From positions 44,142,501 to 44,206,500 of the forward strand of contig NC_089980.1 in assembly GCF_036417845.1 (NCBI RefSeq): a stretch of DNA of 64,000 nt, in the 5' to 3' direction. Both the position numbers and the translations under genes were made by a program. The stretch comes from Apteryx mantelli. Lineage: Eukaryota > Chordata > Aves > Apterygiformes > Apterygidae. This document shows positions 13,466-23,400 of this stretch, piece after piece. The first letter of the stretch is position 1; each line of letters starts with the position of its first letter. The notes under the pieces are model-generated. The model saw only the letters and a list, made by a program, of their open reading frames with translations, made no database searches and was not told the DNA's origin.

Positions 13466-14399
13466 CAGGCTCCCACGGGGCACATGCTGGCTAGGTTTGT
13501 GATGTACTCACCACTGAGCGCATCAGCATTTTGAAAGAACAAAAGAAAGTCACATTTCAATCTGAAAATGTGCTGGTAAATACTGACATGCTTAGATCTG
13601 AGAAATGGAAAAAAGGAGATACATGCTTTGTTCCCTTTGTTTATTTTGTGTCTTCCACAGTATTAGGTGGGTAGCTACTATTTTGCTTAGGATTCAGGTC
13701 TTCCCCATACCCTACAAGAGGGTGCTTACTAGCAGAATGAAAAAAAGAGCAGACCAGGGAGAACAGAGGTGGGCACAACGCAGATGGACTGAGATGTCGG
13801 TGCAAATTGGCTTGATCTTGGGGGGGTTCTCAGATCTGCACCCCTCCCAAAACCATTTAAACATCAGTGACGGAGAAAAACAAGATGTTCAACGAGGCAG
13901 TCCCATACCTATGGCCTGTCATTCACAAGTAACTGCCCCAAAACGGGAGGTCTTGAAGCAAGCCAGTTTCAGGAGCTGCTGGCATATCTTTAGCAAACAA
14001 GTAATTGCAAATAAGGATGAGCTTTAAAATAAAAATGTGCAACAAAGCAAGTATCTTCCATGCAGCAAAGAATTCATCATTTGGACATCGGTGTCTAACC
14101 ACTGAAGGGGAACGGTTTGCCCCGCTCTCTCCATGCTGCCCGGGGGCCGTGGCGGATGTCCCAGCGGCACCCCAGGAGGAACCCCCCGAGCCCGCGTTGG
14201 GGTCACCCGCTCGGCGAGGAGCGACGCAGGCGAGCAACCCGGCTGCAGCCACCTCAGGGCCTCCCGCTCCTCCGCACGCGGGACGGAAGCGCTTCCCCGA
14301 GGAGCCGGCGGCCTTCGCTCGGGGCGCCAGGCCGGCGCCCGCCGGGCGGGGGGAGACGCGTCTCTCCGGGTACCCGCCTCTGCGAAGCACCGCGGCGCG

Positions 14400-14577
14400 C
14401 GCACACGCACACACGCGCGTGGGGCCCCCCCCGGCCCCCGGCCCCCGACCCCCCGGCCCCCCGGCCCCCCGACTCCCCGGCCCTGCTTCCGCCCGCACCC
14501 CGGCTGCCCCTAGCAACGGCGCGTCCCCAGCGCCGCCGCCGCCGCCGCCGCCGCGGAGGCAGGCCGCAGCCGCCCAG
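14400..14577 (+). other. TCTE1: TCTE1 putative non-coding exon 1 (5' end unknown)
   Basis: The 3' end is defined by a consensus donor, CAG|GTGAGG, after base 14577 inside the CpG island. The 5' end given is arbitrary, because the transcription start cannot be placed from sequence. The assignment rests on the donor strength, the CpG setting, and the lack of any nearer CpG promoter upstream of the coding exons. Confidence 0.45.
14503..14517 (+). promoter_or_regulatory. RFX X-box motif
   Basis: GCTGCC-CCT-AGCAAC fits the X-box consensus RYYRYY-N(1-3)-RRNRAC at every defined position, and its right side, CCTAGCAAC, is the classical X1-box half. RFX factors drive ciliary genes, and DRC5/TCTE1 is an axonemal protein, so the motif suits the gene. 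It lies 60 bases upstream of the putative exon 1 donor. Whether it is bound is not shown by sequence. Confidence 0.65.
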
Positions 14578-15268
14578 GTGAGGGGCTGGCGGCCGGGCAG
14601 CGGGGCAGGCCGGCGCCAGGGGCCGGAGACCCTCCGGGGCCGCCGTGGAGGCCGGTTCTGGGAGGGCAAGCGGCCCCGCGGGGCCGGCGAGGAGCTGCCC
14701 GGCCTCCCGGGGGGCTCTGGGGGGAGAGGCGGGGGGCCGGGGGCGGATGGGTGCGCTGGGCTGCCAGCTCGCCTCCCCACCCGCGATTTCTGCCCCCCCG
14801 CCTAAGTTACGCGGGTTCGTAAAGGTCTTGGGACAGGAGCTGTCTGTTTTGGTGCTTATCTCTTATTTTATGACAGGAACGGCTGGGGCTAGCTAGGCCC
14901 TGGTGCTTTCAGCCTGGCTGCTAGGCAGAGCTTAGTGAAAGTTGTGTTTTAAGGAGGTCTCTATTAATAGGATCTTATTCAGCTAACAGAGCGTATTACT
15001 AGCATGTTCCAGTGTGTAAGCTTGACTTTTTATTAAAAAAAGAGAAAGAGCCTGTCTGCTTGCTAAAATATCATGGACTTGCTGGTCATCACTACAAATT
15101 AGCCTAGTGCTGGTATAAATGAGGAGTCTGTAGTTGTGACTCACTCCCTACCAGGGACCAACTCAGTAGAGTGCTTTTTAAAGCCAGTCAATTTGGAGAT
15201 TAGATCTGCCTTCACTTATTTGCCAAGATCTGAGCTCAGGCCTCTATTTTTCTTTTCCTTCCCTGCAG

Positions 15269-15417
15269 GAGCTGATTATTACCCTGGGAACCTTCCGGCA
15301 AGTGCCCGCCTGTGCTGCATGCTGGTACTGCTCTCCGCGGGTCTGGGAGAGGAGAGAAGCGAGACCAGACCTCCGCAGAGAAACGCTGTCCTCCTTTGGG
15401 ACCCTGACACCCGCAGG
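15269..15417 (+). other. TCTE1: TCTE1 probable 5' UTR exon 2
   Basis: A long pyrimidine tract ends in ccctgcag at 15268 and a consensus donor GTAAGG starts at 15418, giving a 149-base exon. It contains an ATG at 15319. If this exon is spliced to the acceptor at 20143, that ATG opens a 54-codon reading frame ending with TGA at 20207-20209, before the TCTE1 start, so it would be an upstream ORF and not an N-terminal extension. Exon status is predicted from splice signals only. Confidence 0.45.
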
Positions 15418-18400
15418 GTAAGGAGCAACTCTGGAAGGGGATCAATGGGGAGAAAGAAGGAACATGCTCTGCTTGTTAAAAGCACAGACCTACGATTTTG
15501 GATCTTGGCTCTGTTCATAGCATTATCACAGGCTCCCAGCATCCTCCAGCTAGTCTCAATAACCTTGTGTTTCCTCAGTGAACACCCCTTTACCCCCTTA
15601 CAGTTCACAGATAGTTGGAGAGGGCAAACTGGAGAAAAACACTGTTCTTCATAATTATTATTAATAAACTGACCAATCTAGTGAGGTTTTTTTTCCCCTC
15701 TTCGGGATTCTGTAGAGGAGCCTTGCTGGGAGGAGACAGTATAAGGTCCCTGTCATCAGGCATTTCAGAGAGCCGGACTAGTGCCTTTGACTGAGGGCTG
15801 AGCTTTTGGAAGCAGCCAGAGGTTTTCCTTACCTTTCAGCAGATACCTCCTTTCTGGGTCTCCAAGGGTTGGCATGATGTCACCAGCTGTGCAGAGTAGC
15901 AAGGGCTATAATGGACAATGCTAAATTCCTCAACTGTTTTCATGTTTCAGAAAGGTCCTTTCTGAACAGGACCCTTGCCTGGACAGCGTGTCTGGTATGT
16001 TGACAGTTATCTAGGACCAGATTGTTGGCCCTTGACACCTGTCATATTACAGTGACAACACTAACTATATTCCCAAATGGCTGGCTAACCCAGTTCTGCT
16101 TGATCTCCACTTACAGACAATTTCCAGTATATTTGAAACTAGATAGGTCCCTCATTTGGCATGCATTTTTTCCTTTACTTAAGGCCCAGTCCAGAGACTC
16201 AGGCTCTTTAGGAGTCTGGAATATGCTTTCCTAATGCATACTTAGTATCAGCCTTTCTATATAAGCAAAAGAGAGCATCACATGTCACTGTTGGTGGTAG
16301 CGGGAGATCTTTTGCTGATGTCTCAGCTAGCCTATGCAGAGTAGCTGTAACAACAGAATGACAAAGACACCTGTAGTTCAGCTAGCATTTCCAGAATACT
16401 GCAGCAATGATGTGAGGACTTCCTCAGTTTCTGGGCAGACCAAGCTTCAGTGTGAATGCAATCTCAGCTAGGGCAAATTTCCCCTACATTTACAAACTCT
16501 CCAGTTAACAGGGTTACAGTCATTCAGATTCTTGGATCAACATATTCTGGTAGGGGTCATCAGCCAAATGTCACCAATTTCCACATGACTCTTCTTAGTG
16601 GCCTCTCTGGGCTTTGATGTTGATCAAAAAAGTGGAAAACTTTTTTGTTTGAGCAAATGTCCTATTTCCAAAACAAAACAGGTGGGACTGAACAGCCAAA
16701 ATGTTAGGTAGCAATGTAAGTTGGCTACATGAATGGAATCCTGAAAGACTTGCTTCTTTGGGGGAAAGGAAGTGTGATTTTTTTTAGAAATTTCAGTATA
16801 ATTTACCTTTCAGCCTAATCCATGTGTTAAATTATATAAACTGGGAATTTACTACATGTCCCCATTCATTGTATATTATTTCATAAAGTCTTTGTAGTGT
16901 GGGTGACTTAAGTGTAGAGTGGGTGGGAAGGAGTGTGTGTTAATGCTGTTGACTTGGCTTATTGATAGTCAGTGAATTACAACACTTCTCTAGTGTTTAA
17001 ATACATGCTCAGCAAATCCAGCCATGGGAACTGGCTTAGCATATTAGCTCTGGCTTTATGAGGTTCCTAAAGCCAAGGCAGAGGGGATGCAACAGTGAAA
17101 GCAATGTTTCCTCTCCCAGATTGCATATCTGGACACCTAGACCCACAGAGGCTCACAGAAAACTAAGATGCTGAAGGCAAGCAGTGGCATGTGGTTACCG
17201 TGCTGAAGGTGGTGTGAATTGATTCAGCGTGATCAATGACTCAGTGTCAGACTCAACCCTCCCCAACACCTCGGTCGTGGGGTTGATTCAGACACCTTGT
17301 GGGCTAGTTATCATACACTAACAGCCTTCCTCCTGCTAGATTCGTGTTCACACTGAATGCTGAGTGGGAACGGCAGAGTTAGAGGAGCTGGCTTGGTGCA
17401 GAGCTCAGATACAGATGAAAGTCCTCAGCAGCTGGGCCACAAATACCCTGAGCTGTGTTCTGCAACCTCACATTTGGGATCAGCCTACATTGAGATTAGT
17501 CCCCATCTAGGTAACCTCTCACACTGAGCAACCAGCACTAAACTTCATCCAACATACCGAGGGGTTGCACTGATTTCTAGAGCTGGGTTTATGCTCTGCC
17601 TGAGGACAGTTGTATCTCCCACTTGGCCTGTGGGAGGCCATTTGGCAGTCTTGTATGCACCATGGGTTACTTTCTAAAAATTGATCTACCATCGGTATAC
17701 TGGCAATCAGATTATTTGCTGGAACACAACCATGAAATAATACTAGGCCATCAATGTTGCACTAGCTTTTCCTAACAGCTGGTTTTTAAAGATTGCTCCC
17801 AGAAGGTCAGAAAAGTCACCAGAAGCTCCAATCAGCTGTGACTGGGGGACACAGTGACAGAGATGCTTTTTGAATAGGATGAAGGACTGAGCAAGGAGAA
17901 AGCATTTTTCCCAAGCACCTCTCCTCTTTTAATGCCACCTCACTGCCATCCAGCTGTGCTTTCCCTTTCCACTAAAGACTACCAGCATTAAGAGCTGGGT
18001 TTTCAGCTGGGTCAGTGTGTTGTGTTCTCTTTCCCCTCAGTGGTAGCTTGCCGTCACAGCATCTTCCTTTGGGGGACAGGAAGCTCTTCAAACAAATGTT
18101 TTTCACTTCTCATTTTGGAACAGTCACATTGCACATCATCCATTCCTTCCCCTTCCACATTCCTCCTTCTTCAGAACAAGCACCCTTTTTCTATGGCCTT
18201 TGCCATCCTTTCACCAATACCTGCCGGGAGACATAACCTCCCTGCTCTGGCACCCTTCATCAACCTGCTTTGTGATGGAGGAACCCCTGCCACTGCCATC
18301 TCCCTCGTCCCCATTTCCTGACTCTCGTTATGAAAAGATTATTCTCTTCTAGGACCTGCTGAAAATGCATTTAAAGAAGCCTTTGCTGACACACTTGCTG

Positions 18401-19499
18401 CAGTATGATATGAATCATTGTGCTTTGCTCTTCTAGTTCCTGGCATTTCACAGGTCTTTTGCGCATTCCTTTGTAGGCCCTTTCATCAGATGTCTTTTGG
18501 AGGAGAAAGGAGCAAAGGGAGGAAAGCTAGCAAAGCCTGCTACAAAGCTTTCAGGAAAAGAGGGGCTTGTGCTGACTGAGGCAGCACAAACTGGGACTTC
18601 AGGGGAAAAGGAAGCAGCCTTGTGCAGGGGAAGGAAATGAGGCATTTGATCTGGGGAGCACCATCTGGCTCTTGTCCTCCGTAAAGGAAGAGCTGTTTGC
18701 AATCAGAGCACTGTTCAGCTGAGGGATGTTGTGGCACAAGATACTGTGTGGCTGTCAGCCTCTATGTAGGATGTTGTCACAGGATCCCTTGACTCTGTCA
18801 TAGTGCAGGGCCCCTGCTGCCCCAAGGCATCCCCTTGGTCTTGTAGGAAGCTGCCCTTGCCTCTGACACTGCCAACCATCGTTCTGCCTCATGCTGTTTT
18901 CATGTGCCCTGGAGACGCTAACTGTCCTTCTCCCTTTCAAGCAGCTCCCTCAAAATTCAGTTCTTCACAATGACTCTCTTGTTTTTATGAGCCTCTTTCA
19001 TCTTTCACTGAACTGCAGCCCTGTTATGTGCAGTTAACCCCAAGAAAGATTTAGCCTAGGTCTGGGTGTCCTGTCACAGACTTGCCAAGTCTGGACAATG
19101 CTACAGAACCCAGGACTCGGAAGGCAAAAGAAGAGCCTTCTCCTTCCTAATGTCTCCTCAGACTCTTTCAGACTGGTGGAGTTAGTGAGGGAACCATTAG
19201 GACTTTCAGAGAATAATCGTACATGTGTGATAATGAAGGCCGAGAGTGCTGGTCTTGAAGCTGGGGTAGGAAATAGCAAATGGGAAGATTTGGTCTGGGA
19301 AAGCTTTGCAGAACTAATAAGACTTGGGCATCCTGCCTTTTACTCTAGCCTGGTTCTTTTAGCTCATATATGCTTATGCTCAATGTGGGTCTGAACAAAT
19401 CTGACCCACCTCATCAGTTAATGGATGTTTGGAAGGAGTTCAGCTGGTAAGTAATTGGGAAAGGCAGAAAAAATGAATACATGTATAGTAAGTAACTGT

Positions 19500-19910
19500 C
19501 TTTAAAGAGTCATAAGAGCATGCATATTGGATCAGATGGGAGCTATCTGGCCCAGTATCCCATTTCTGACAGTGGCCAGATGCAAGCATACATATTGCTT
19601 CCCTCCAGCACTCTCCCCACCTCCAACCATTTTCAACTCATATTGAGCCAGATGTGGTTTCTGTGTGCTTAATCATTCTCAAGGGATTTATCTTCCATGA
19701 ACTTGTCCAGTCTCTACTGAAACCTCCACAGATTTTCAAAATCCACAACATCCTGTGGCAAAAAACTCCCCAGCGTTAACTACAGATGGTGTGAAGAGCC
19801 ATCTCTTTTTTGTGTTTTGAACCCAGCTCCTGCTGGCTTCACTTAAGGCCTCTATTCTTTTATTGGAGAAGACAGTATGCAACCAATTCCTGTCCACCCT
19901 CTTCAACAGC
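19500..19910. repeat. CR1-like LINE 3'-region fragment
   Basis: About 400 bases follow the order of a sauropsid CR1 element: a cataagag...tggatcagat...ggcccagtatccc block, acagtggccagatgc, a ccatgaacttgtccag block, then acaacatcctgtggcaa and ccccagcgttaac. This is the clearest transposable-element copy in the window. It is diverged and non-coding. Confidence 0.8.
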
Positions 19911-19934
19911 ACTTTAAATTAACACCACATTATC

Positions 19935-20065
19935 ATCTGTTTATTACATGTGGTACCTAGAGACGTCTTTGTGCAGGGCGCTATATAAAGATAAAACTAA
20001 ATAATAGTTGCTGTGCTGCAGTGCTTCCAGTCCAAGCAGAGGAAGCAGGCAAAGGGCAGGGGAAA
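19935..20065. repeat. Dispersed sauropsid repeat, copy 1 (gcgctgtacaaa family)
   Basis: The copy has tattacatgtggtacctaga, then gtgcagggcgctatataaaga, then cagtccaagcagagga. The order matches a high-copy reptile repeat whose core reads approximately ccattgtgctaggcgctgtacaaacac...cagtccctgcc. Two other copies in this window share the order (20745-20885 and 44660-44745). The family name is not known to me. Confidence 0.6.
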
Positions 20066-20143
20066 AGTGCATTACAAAAGAGCAATGTGAGCAAAGTATT
20101 CATATTCCTGGCCTTTTACTAAAATTATCTTTTTCTGTTCCAG

Positions 20144-20232
20144 GCAGCCCAGCTGGAAAACGTGGTGGTGACTTCTGATCTCAAGCAGTTTTCTTCCAGC
20201 TTCTCCTGAAGGAGAAGTGGGACCCAAGCAGG
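20144..20232 (+). other. TCTE1: TCTE1 5' UTR part of first coding exon
   Basis: A good acceptor, tttctgttccag, ends at 20143. In the TCTE1 frame a TGA stands at 20176-20178, and no in-frame ATG occurs between it and 20233. The coding start is therefore ATG 20233, and everything before it in this exon is leader. Confidence 0.7.
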
Positions 20233-20413
20233 ATGCAGGAGCCAGTGGCTGGTGATGTGAGCACAGCCCTTCCCTCATTCCCATCCCAGGCCAGCCTCGC
20301 TGCTGATTCGTACTGTATACAGCGCATCATTGCTGAGGATCCTGAGTGGTCCCTCGCCATTGTCCCACAGCTCACTGAGCTCTGTCTCCAGCACATCATT
20401 CGCAATTTTGAAA
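20233..20413 (+). CDS. TCTE1: TCTE1 coding exon 1
   Basis: Encodes residues 1-60 plus one base. It ends at a GTAAGC donor after ...ttt gaa a. The first 30 residues are a poorly conserved Ser/Ala-rich lead; the rest is the highly conserved RIIAEDPEWSLAIVPQLTEL segment. Reading past the donor would add about 50 meaningless residues before a stop. Confidence 0.92.
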
Positions 20414-23400
20414 GTAAGCAGGAGTGCCTCTCCCCCAGGACACACAGGGAGACAGCGTCTGTCTTGGGGAGCAGAGGGTCAACAGAGCAGGCAGATGCAT
20501 CTGAAAGGCACAGAGGGTGGTACCCAGCCCTGCCAGAGAAACAGATGGAGAAAAACATCTCCTCAAGCAGCTAGTTAAGCAAACTGTTTAGTTGCTAAGC
20601 ATGTACTTGCACACTCCAGGAATGTTTTAGTCCTCTGGGCTCCTATCCAGGATGTGACTCTGCCCTAATCTTGTCCTATCATTTCTTCTTCCTTCCATGG
20701 TCTGCTGGACTCACTACCTCAGCTGTGACCAGGACTGTGAAGTTGCTATTTCCTTCTCTTGATTCATACATACGTTACGGTAGCACTCAAGGGTGGAGCC
20801 CCCATTGTGCTGAGTGCTGTACAAAGAGATGTAGAAATACTCCCTGCTCCAAGGAGCCCCCATCTCAGAATTCATACTGTACTCACAGTTTCAGGCCTTC
20901 TCCACAGCTTTTGGTGGTGATGTGACAAGTCATGTTCCCAGGCAGGGAAGGTGCTTTTGAGGCAGGTGGACTGATGAAACACAGCAAAACATAGAAAGGG
21001 TGACTCATCTGGAAAGTGAGTGGGAAGGGGAAAAGACAGGACCTACCTGTGTTTTTGGCTGACTCAGTGAAGTTGTAGCAAAGACCAAAGATAGGGTATG
21101 TCAACACTGGAACTGTAACACAGTACAGAGAAGCTCAGTGCTGCCTTAGACCAGGAACTGGTGCTTGGGGGTCCCAGCTGGGAGACCTTCCAAGTCCTAT
21201 CAGTTTGATCAGTCAGCCTGATGCCAAATGGATTGGACCTACAGTGCATGCAAGTAAGCGTGCTCAGTCTCTTGGAGTCCCTCATACCAGCATCTGACCT
21301 GTGCAGTTGCATCTTGCCCACTGCTGTTGCCTGAGTGAGCCAGACTGCAGCTAGTTCAGTTATGCCAATGTGTGTCTCACCTCTGCTTGCATTGTGAGTC
21401 TTTGCAGAGAAGGTCACTGCAGTGCCAGCTGTAGGACACTGGAGAAGAGACTCCTGGAGAAGCCTCTGGTAAAACTCTGGGTGTCCTTAGGAAGGAAATG
21501 CCCCAGAGAGAGAAAAAATATAAGACTAACCCCACTTTTTGTCTAAGAATCTGATTTCCCATGTGCAGATAGGCCTCTTCACTGATAAGCTCTGTTATTC
21601 AACACACATCTACTTGTCACCAAGTATTCACAGTGTATATACACGTAGCTTTTCTCTGCCATCTCTTACCACAAAGAACTTCCACCAAAGAGAAGTCAGC
21701 TGACACTTCAGGGAAGGGACTGAGGAGAGAAAGTGCCTGGGAAAAGAGAACCTTTATTTAAACAGGGTAGATCTGAAGGCTAAGATAAAATGTGTTTTAG
21801 TGGGAAGGAATCAGGAATCAGGAATCAGGAATCAGTTTGGGGTAAGACAGACACCTGAGTTAAGATAAAAAGACAAGAGGACTTGTATGAAAAGCGCACA
21901 GACAGTTCACTTCTCAAATATCACCCTTTAATATGATTAGAATCCAAAGGTAGAAAGTTCAGCAAATGACAAGACAAATTCTGCCATCAGTATAAGCCTA
22001 GAATAGTTGTGTTAGTGGCAGCAGTCTTCCTCTGAATATAAGCCGAATTAAAACCAAATTTAAACTGATGATCTGGATTTAGAGTGCTTGAAAGCAGATA
22101 CTTTCAAGATCTGTTCAAAACTATGCAAATTTCCAACTACAGGTCAATAACCTTAGTCAGGACCATATTTGTGGTACCCAGCTTTGGTGGTTACAGAGAT
22201 GGGAGCTAAGTTTCTGATGCAATTTCCAAATATTATGAGAGTAAATTCAATTACACTGATATTGTATAGTGAAAGATAGAAATGAGTCATTTTCTGCCAG
22301 CTTAGTTCCCTGCACCAGCTAATGACAACTGAGAAGGGAGCCAGTGTCAGTAGAGGGGAGGGCATTGACACACAGTTGAGGGTCTGGACAGAACCCTGGC
22401 CTACAGGTGCCTTGGGCCTACAGCCCAGAGCAACCTCTCCTCTTCTCCATCCCCTCCAGAGAACCCTATTATGGACCATCTTCTGCCTGAGCACCAAAGG
22501 AAAGTGCTGGACAAGCTCTCCACTGGACTTCCACTCACTGTGACTGCCAACCTAATACACGATGAGGACTACTGGAAGAGGTGCTGCACTCAGCACTGGC
22601 AAGTGTGCGACGTCTCCAACTATGGAGACAGCTGGAAGCGGATGTTCTTTGAACGTCACCTGGAGAACATCCTGAAAAGTTTCATCCCTAACATCACGGA
22701 CCCCAACCAGGTCCTGGAGCTCATCCCGCTCTGCAAAGAGTACGTGTGGAAACTGGAGGTTGATCAGTTCCTGCCACCAGTGAAGCTGGATCAAAAGGAG
22801 GAGGAAGATGACTTCTCTGATTCAGGGAGAGATTTTGGGCTCAGTGAAGTCTCCATGCATCACTATGACCTGGGAGTCCTCATTACTGCTCTCCCTCATC
22901 TTGAACAGCTTAATCTTACTTATGGTGTGAAGGACTGTGGTATGAACTTCGAGTGGAACCTCTTTAACTTCACCCACCAGGACTGTTACAACCTAGCTGT
23001 CGCCTTGAAGAAGTGCCACAACTTGAAAGTAATGTATCCCAAACTGAACCTTTATTCCTCAGCTAGATCTTCAAATTGCCTGGGGGGAGAAACCTAGGGA
23101 CCAGTTTTGCTTGCTGGACACTTTTAGTCTTGCCACCCTAGTGGGCCATTTGTAAGCATCTGGCTCAAATACTCTGCCTCTCTGGGACAAGTCTGCATTA
23201 GTCAGTAGAGAGCAGTGTCATCCAAGTGTTAACCTTCAGTACTGTTCTAGTCAGGTCCATAGCTGCTGCAGTCCCTAGAGCTGCACCAGCCTTGATTGAG
23301 CTGAGTGAAATGTCAGGGCATGAAGATTCATTCCCCTTTAGACACCCTGTCTTGTAGCAGGGCAGCACCTTTCCTTTTGATAGTTCCAGTCTGCCAGAGT

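Larger units (their letters stand above)
1..14100. other. Intergenic region upstream of TCTE1, no supported gene
   Basis: I find no coding exon here. Open frames on both strands are short, lack recognisable domains and are not joined by convincing splice sites. The mammalian neighbour on this side would be AARS2 on the same strand, but I recognise no alanyl-tRNA synthetase sequence, so its 3' end is either left of the window or limited to UTR that I cannot identify. The stretch holds MIR-like fragments (near 415-475 and 10240-10345), a short CR1-like piece (4930-4985), a degenerate CA-rich tract (about 1840-2060), pyrimidine tracts near 4500-4570, a GT run near 7175-7192, an A run near 7243-7258, and a dispersed-repeat-like block near 13225-13465. 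Confidence 0.6.
14105..14810. promoter_or_regulatory. TCTE1: CpG island, putative TCTE1 promoter and first exon
   Basis: Composition changes abruptly from ordinary DNA to very GC- and CpG-rich sequence at about 14105 and back at about 14810. The island contains an RFX X-box (14503-14517), a CCG run (about 14532-14553), a strong splice donor CAG|GTGAGG after 14577, and G-rich clusters on both strands. It lies upstream of the TCTE1 coding exons in the right orientation to be their promoter. Assignment to TCTE1 is inferred from position and splice signals. An unknown divergent transcript could share it. Confidence 0.7.
14578..20143 (+). other. TCTE1 5' introns, no other gene seen
   Basis: Apart from the probable UTR exon at 15269-15417, no coding exon is recognisable. 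The last kilobase holds a long CR1-like fragment and a second dispersed repeat immediately upstream of the first coding exon. The middle part (about 15.7-19.4 kb) appears as unique, modestly AT-rich DNA with no strong signal. Confidence 0.5.
20414..22459 (+). other. TCTE1 intron
   Basis: A 2046-base GT-AG intron. It holds the second copy of a dispersed repeat (20745-20885) and a small 7-base tandem repeat (21807-21834). I see no other gene. Confidence 0.85.

Noticed and set aside
13923-14780. 285-codon open frame on the - strand and 266-codon open frame on the + strand at 14.0-14.8 kb
   Set aside because: Both frames, and others in the same place, are open at once, which is typical of a CpG island. 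The translations are Pro/Arg/Ala/Gly-rich low complexity without domains.
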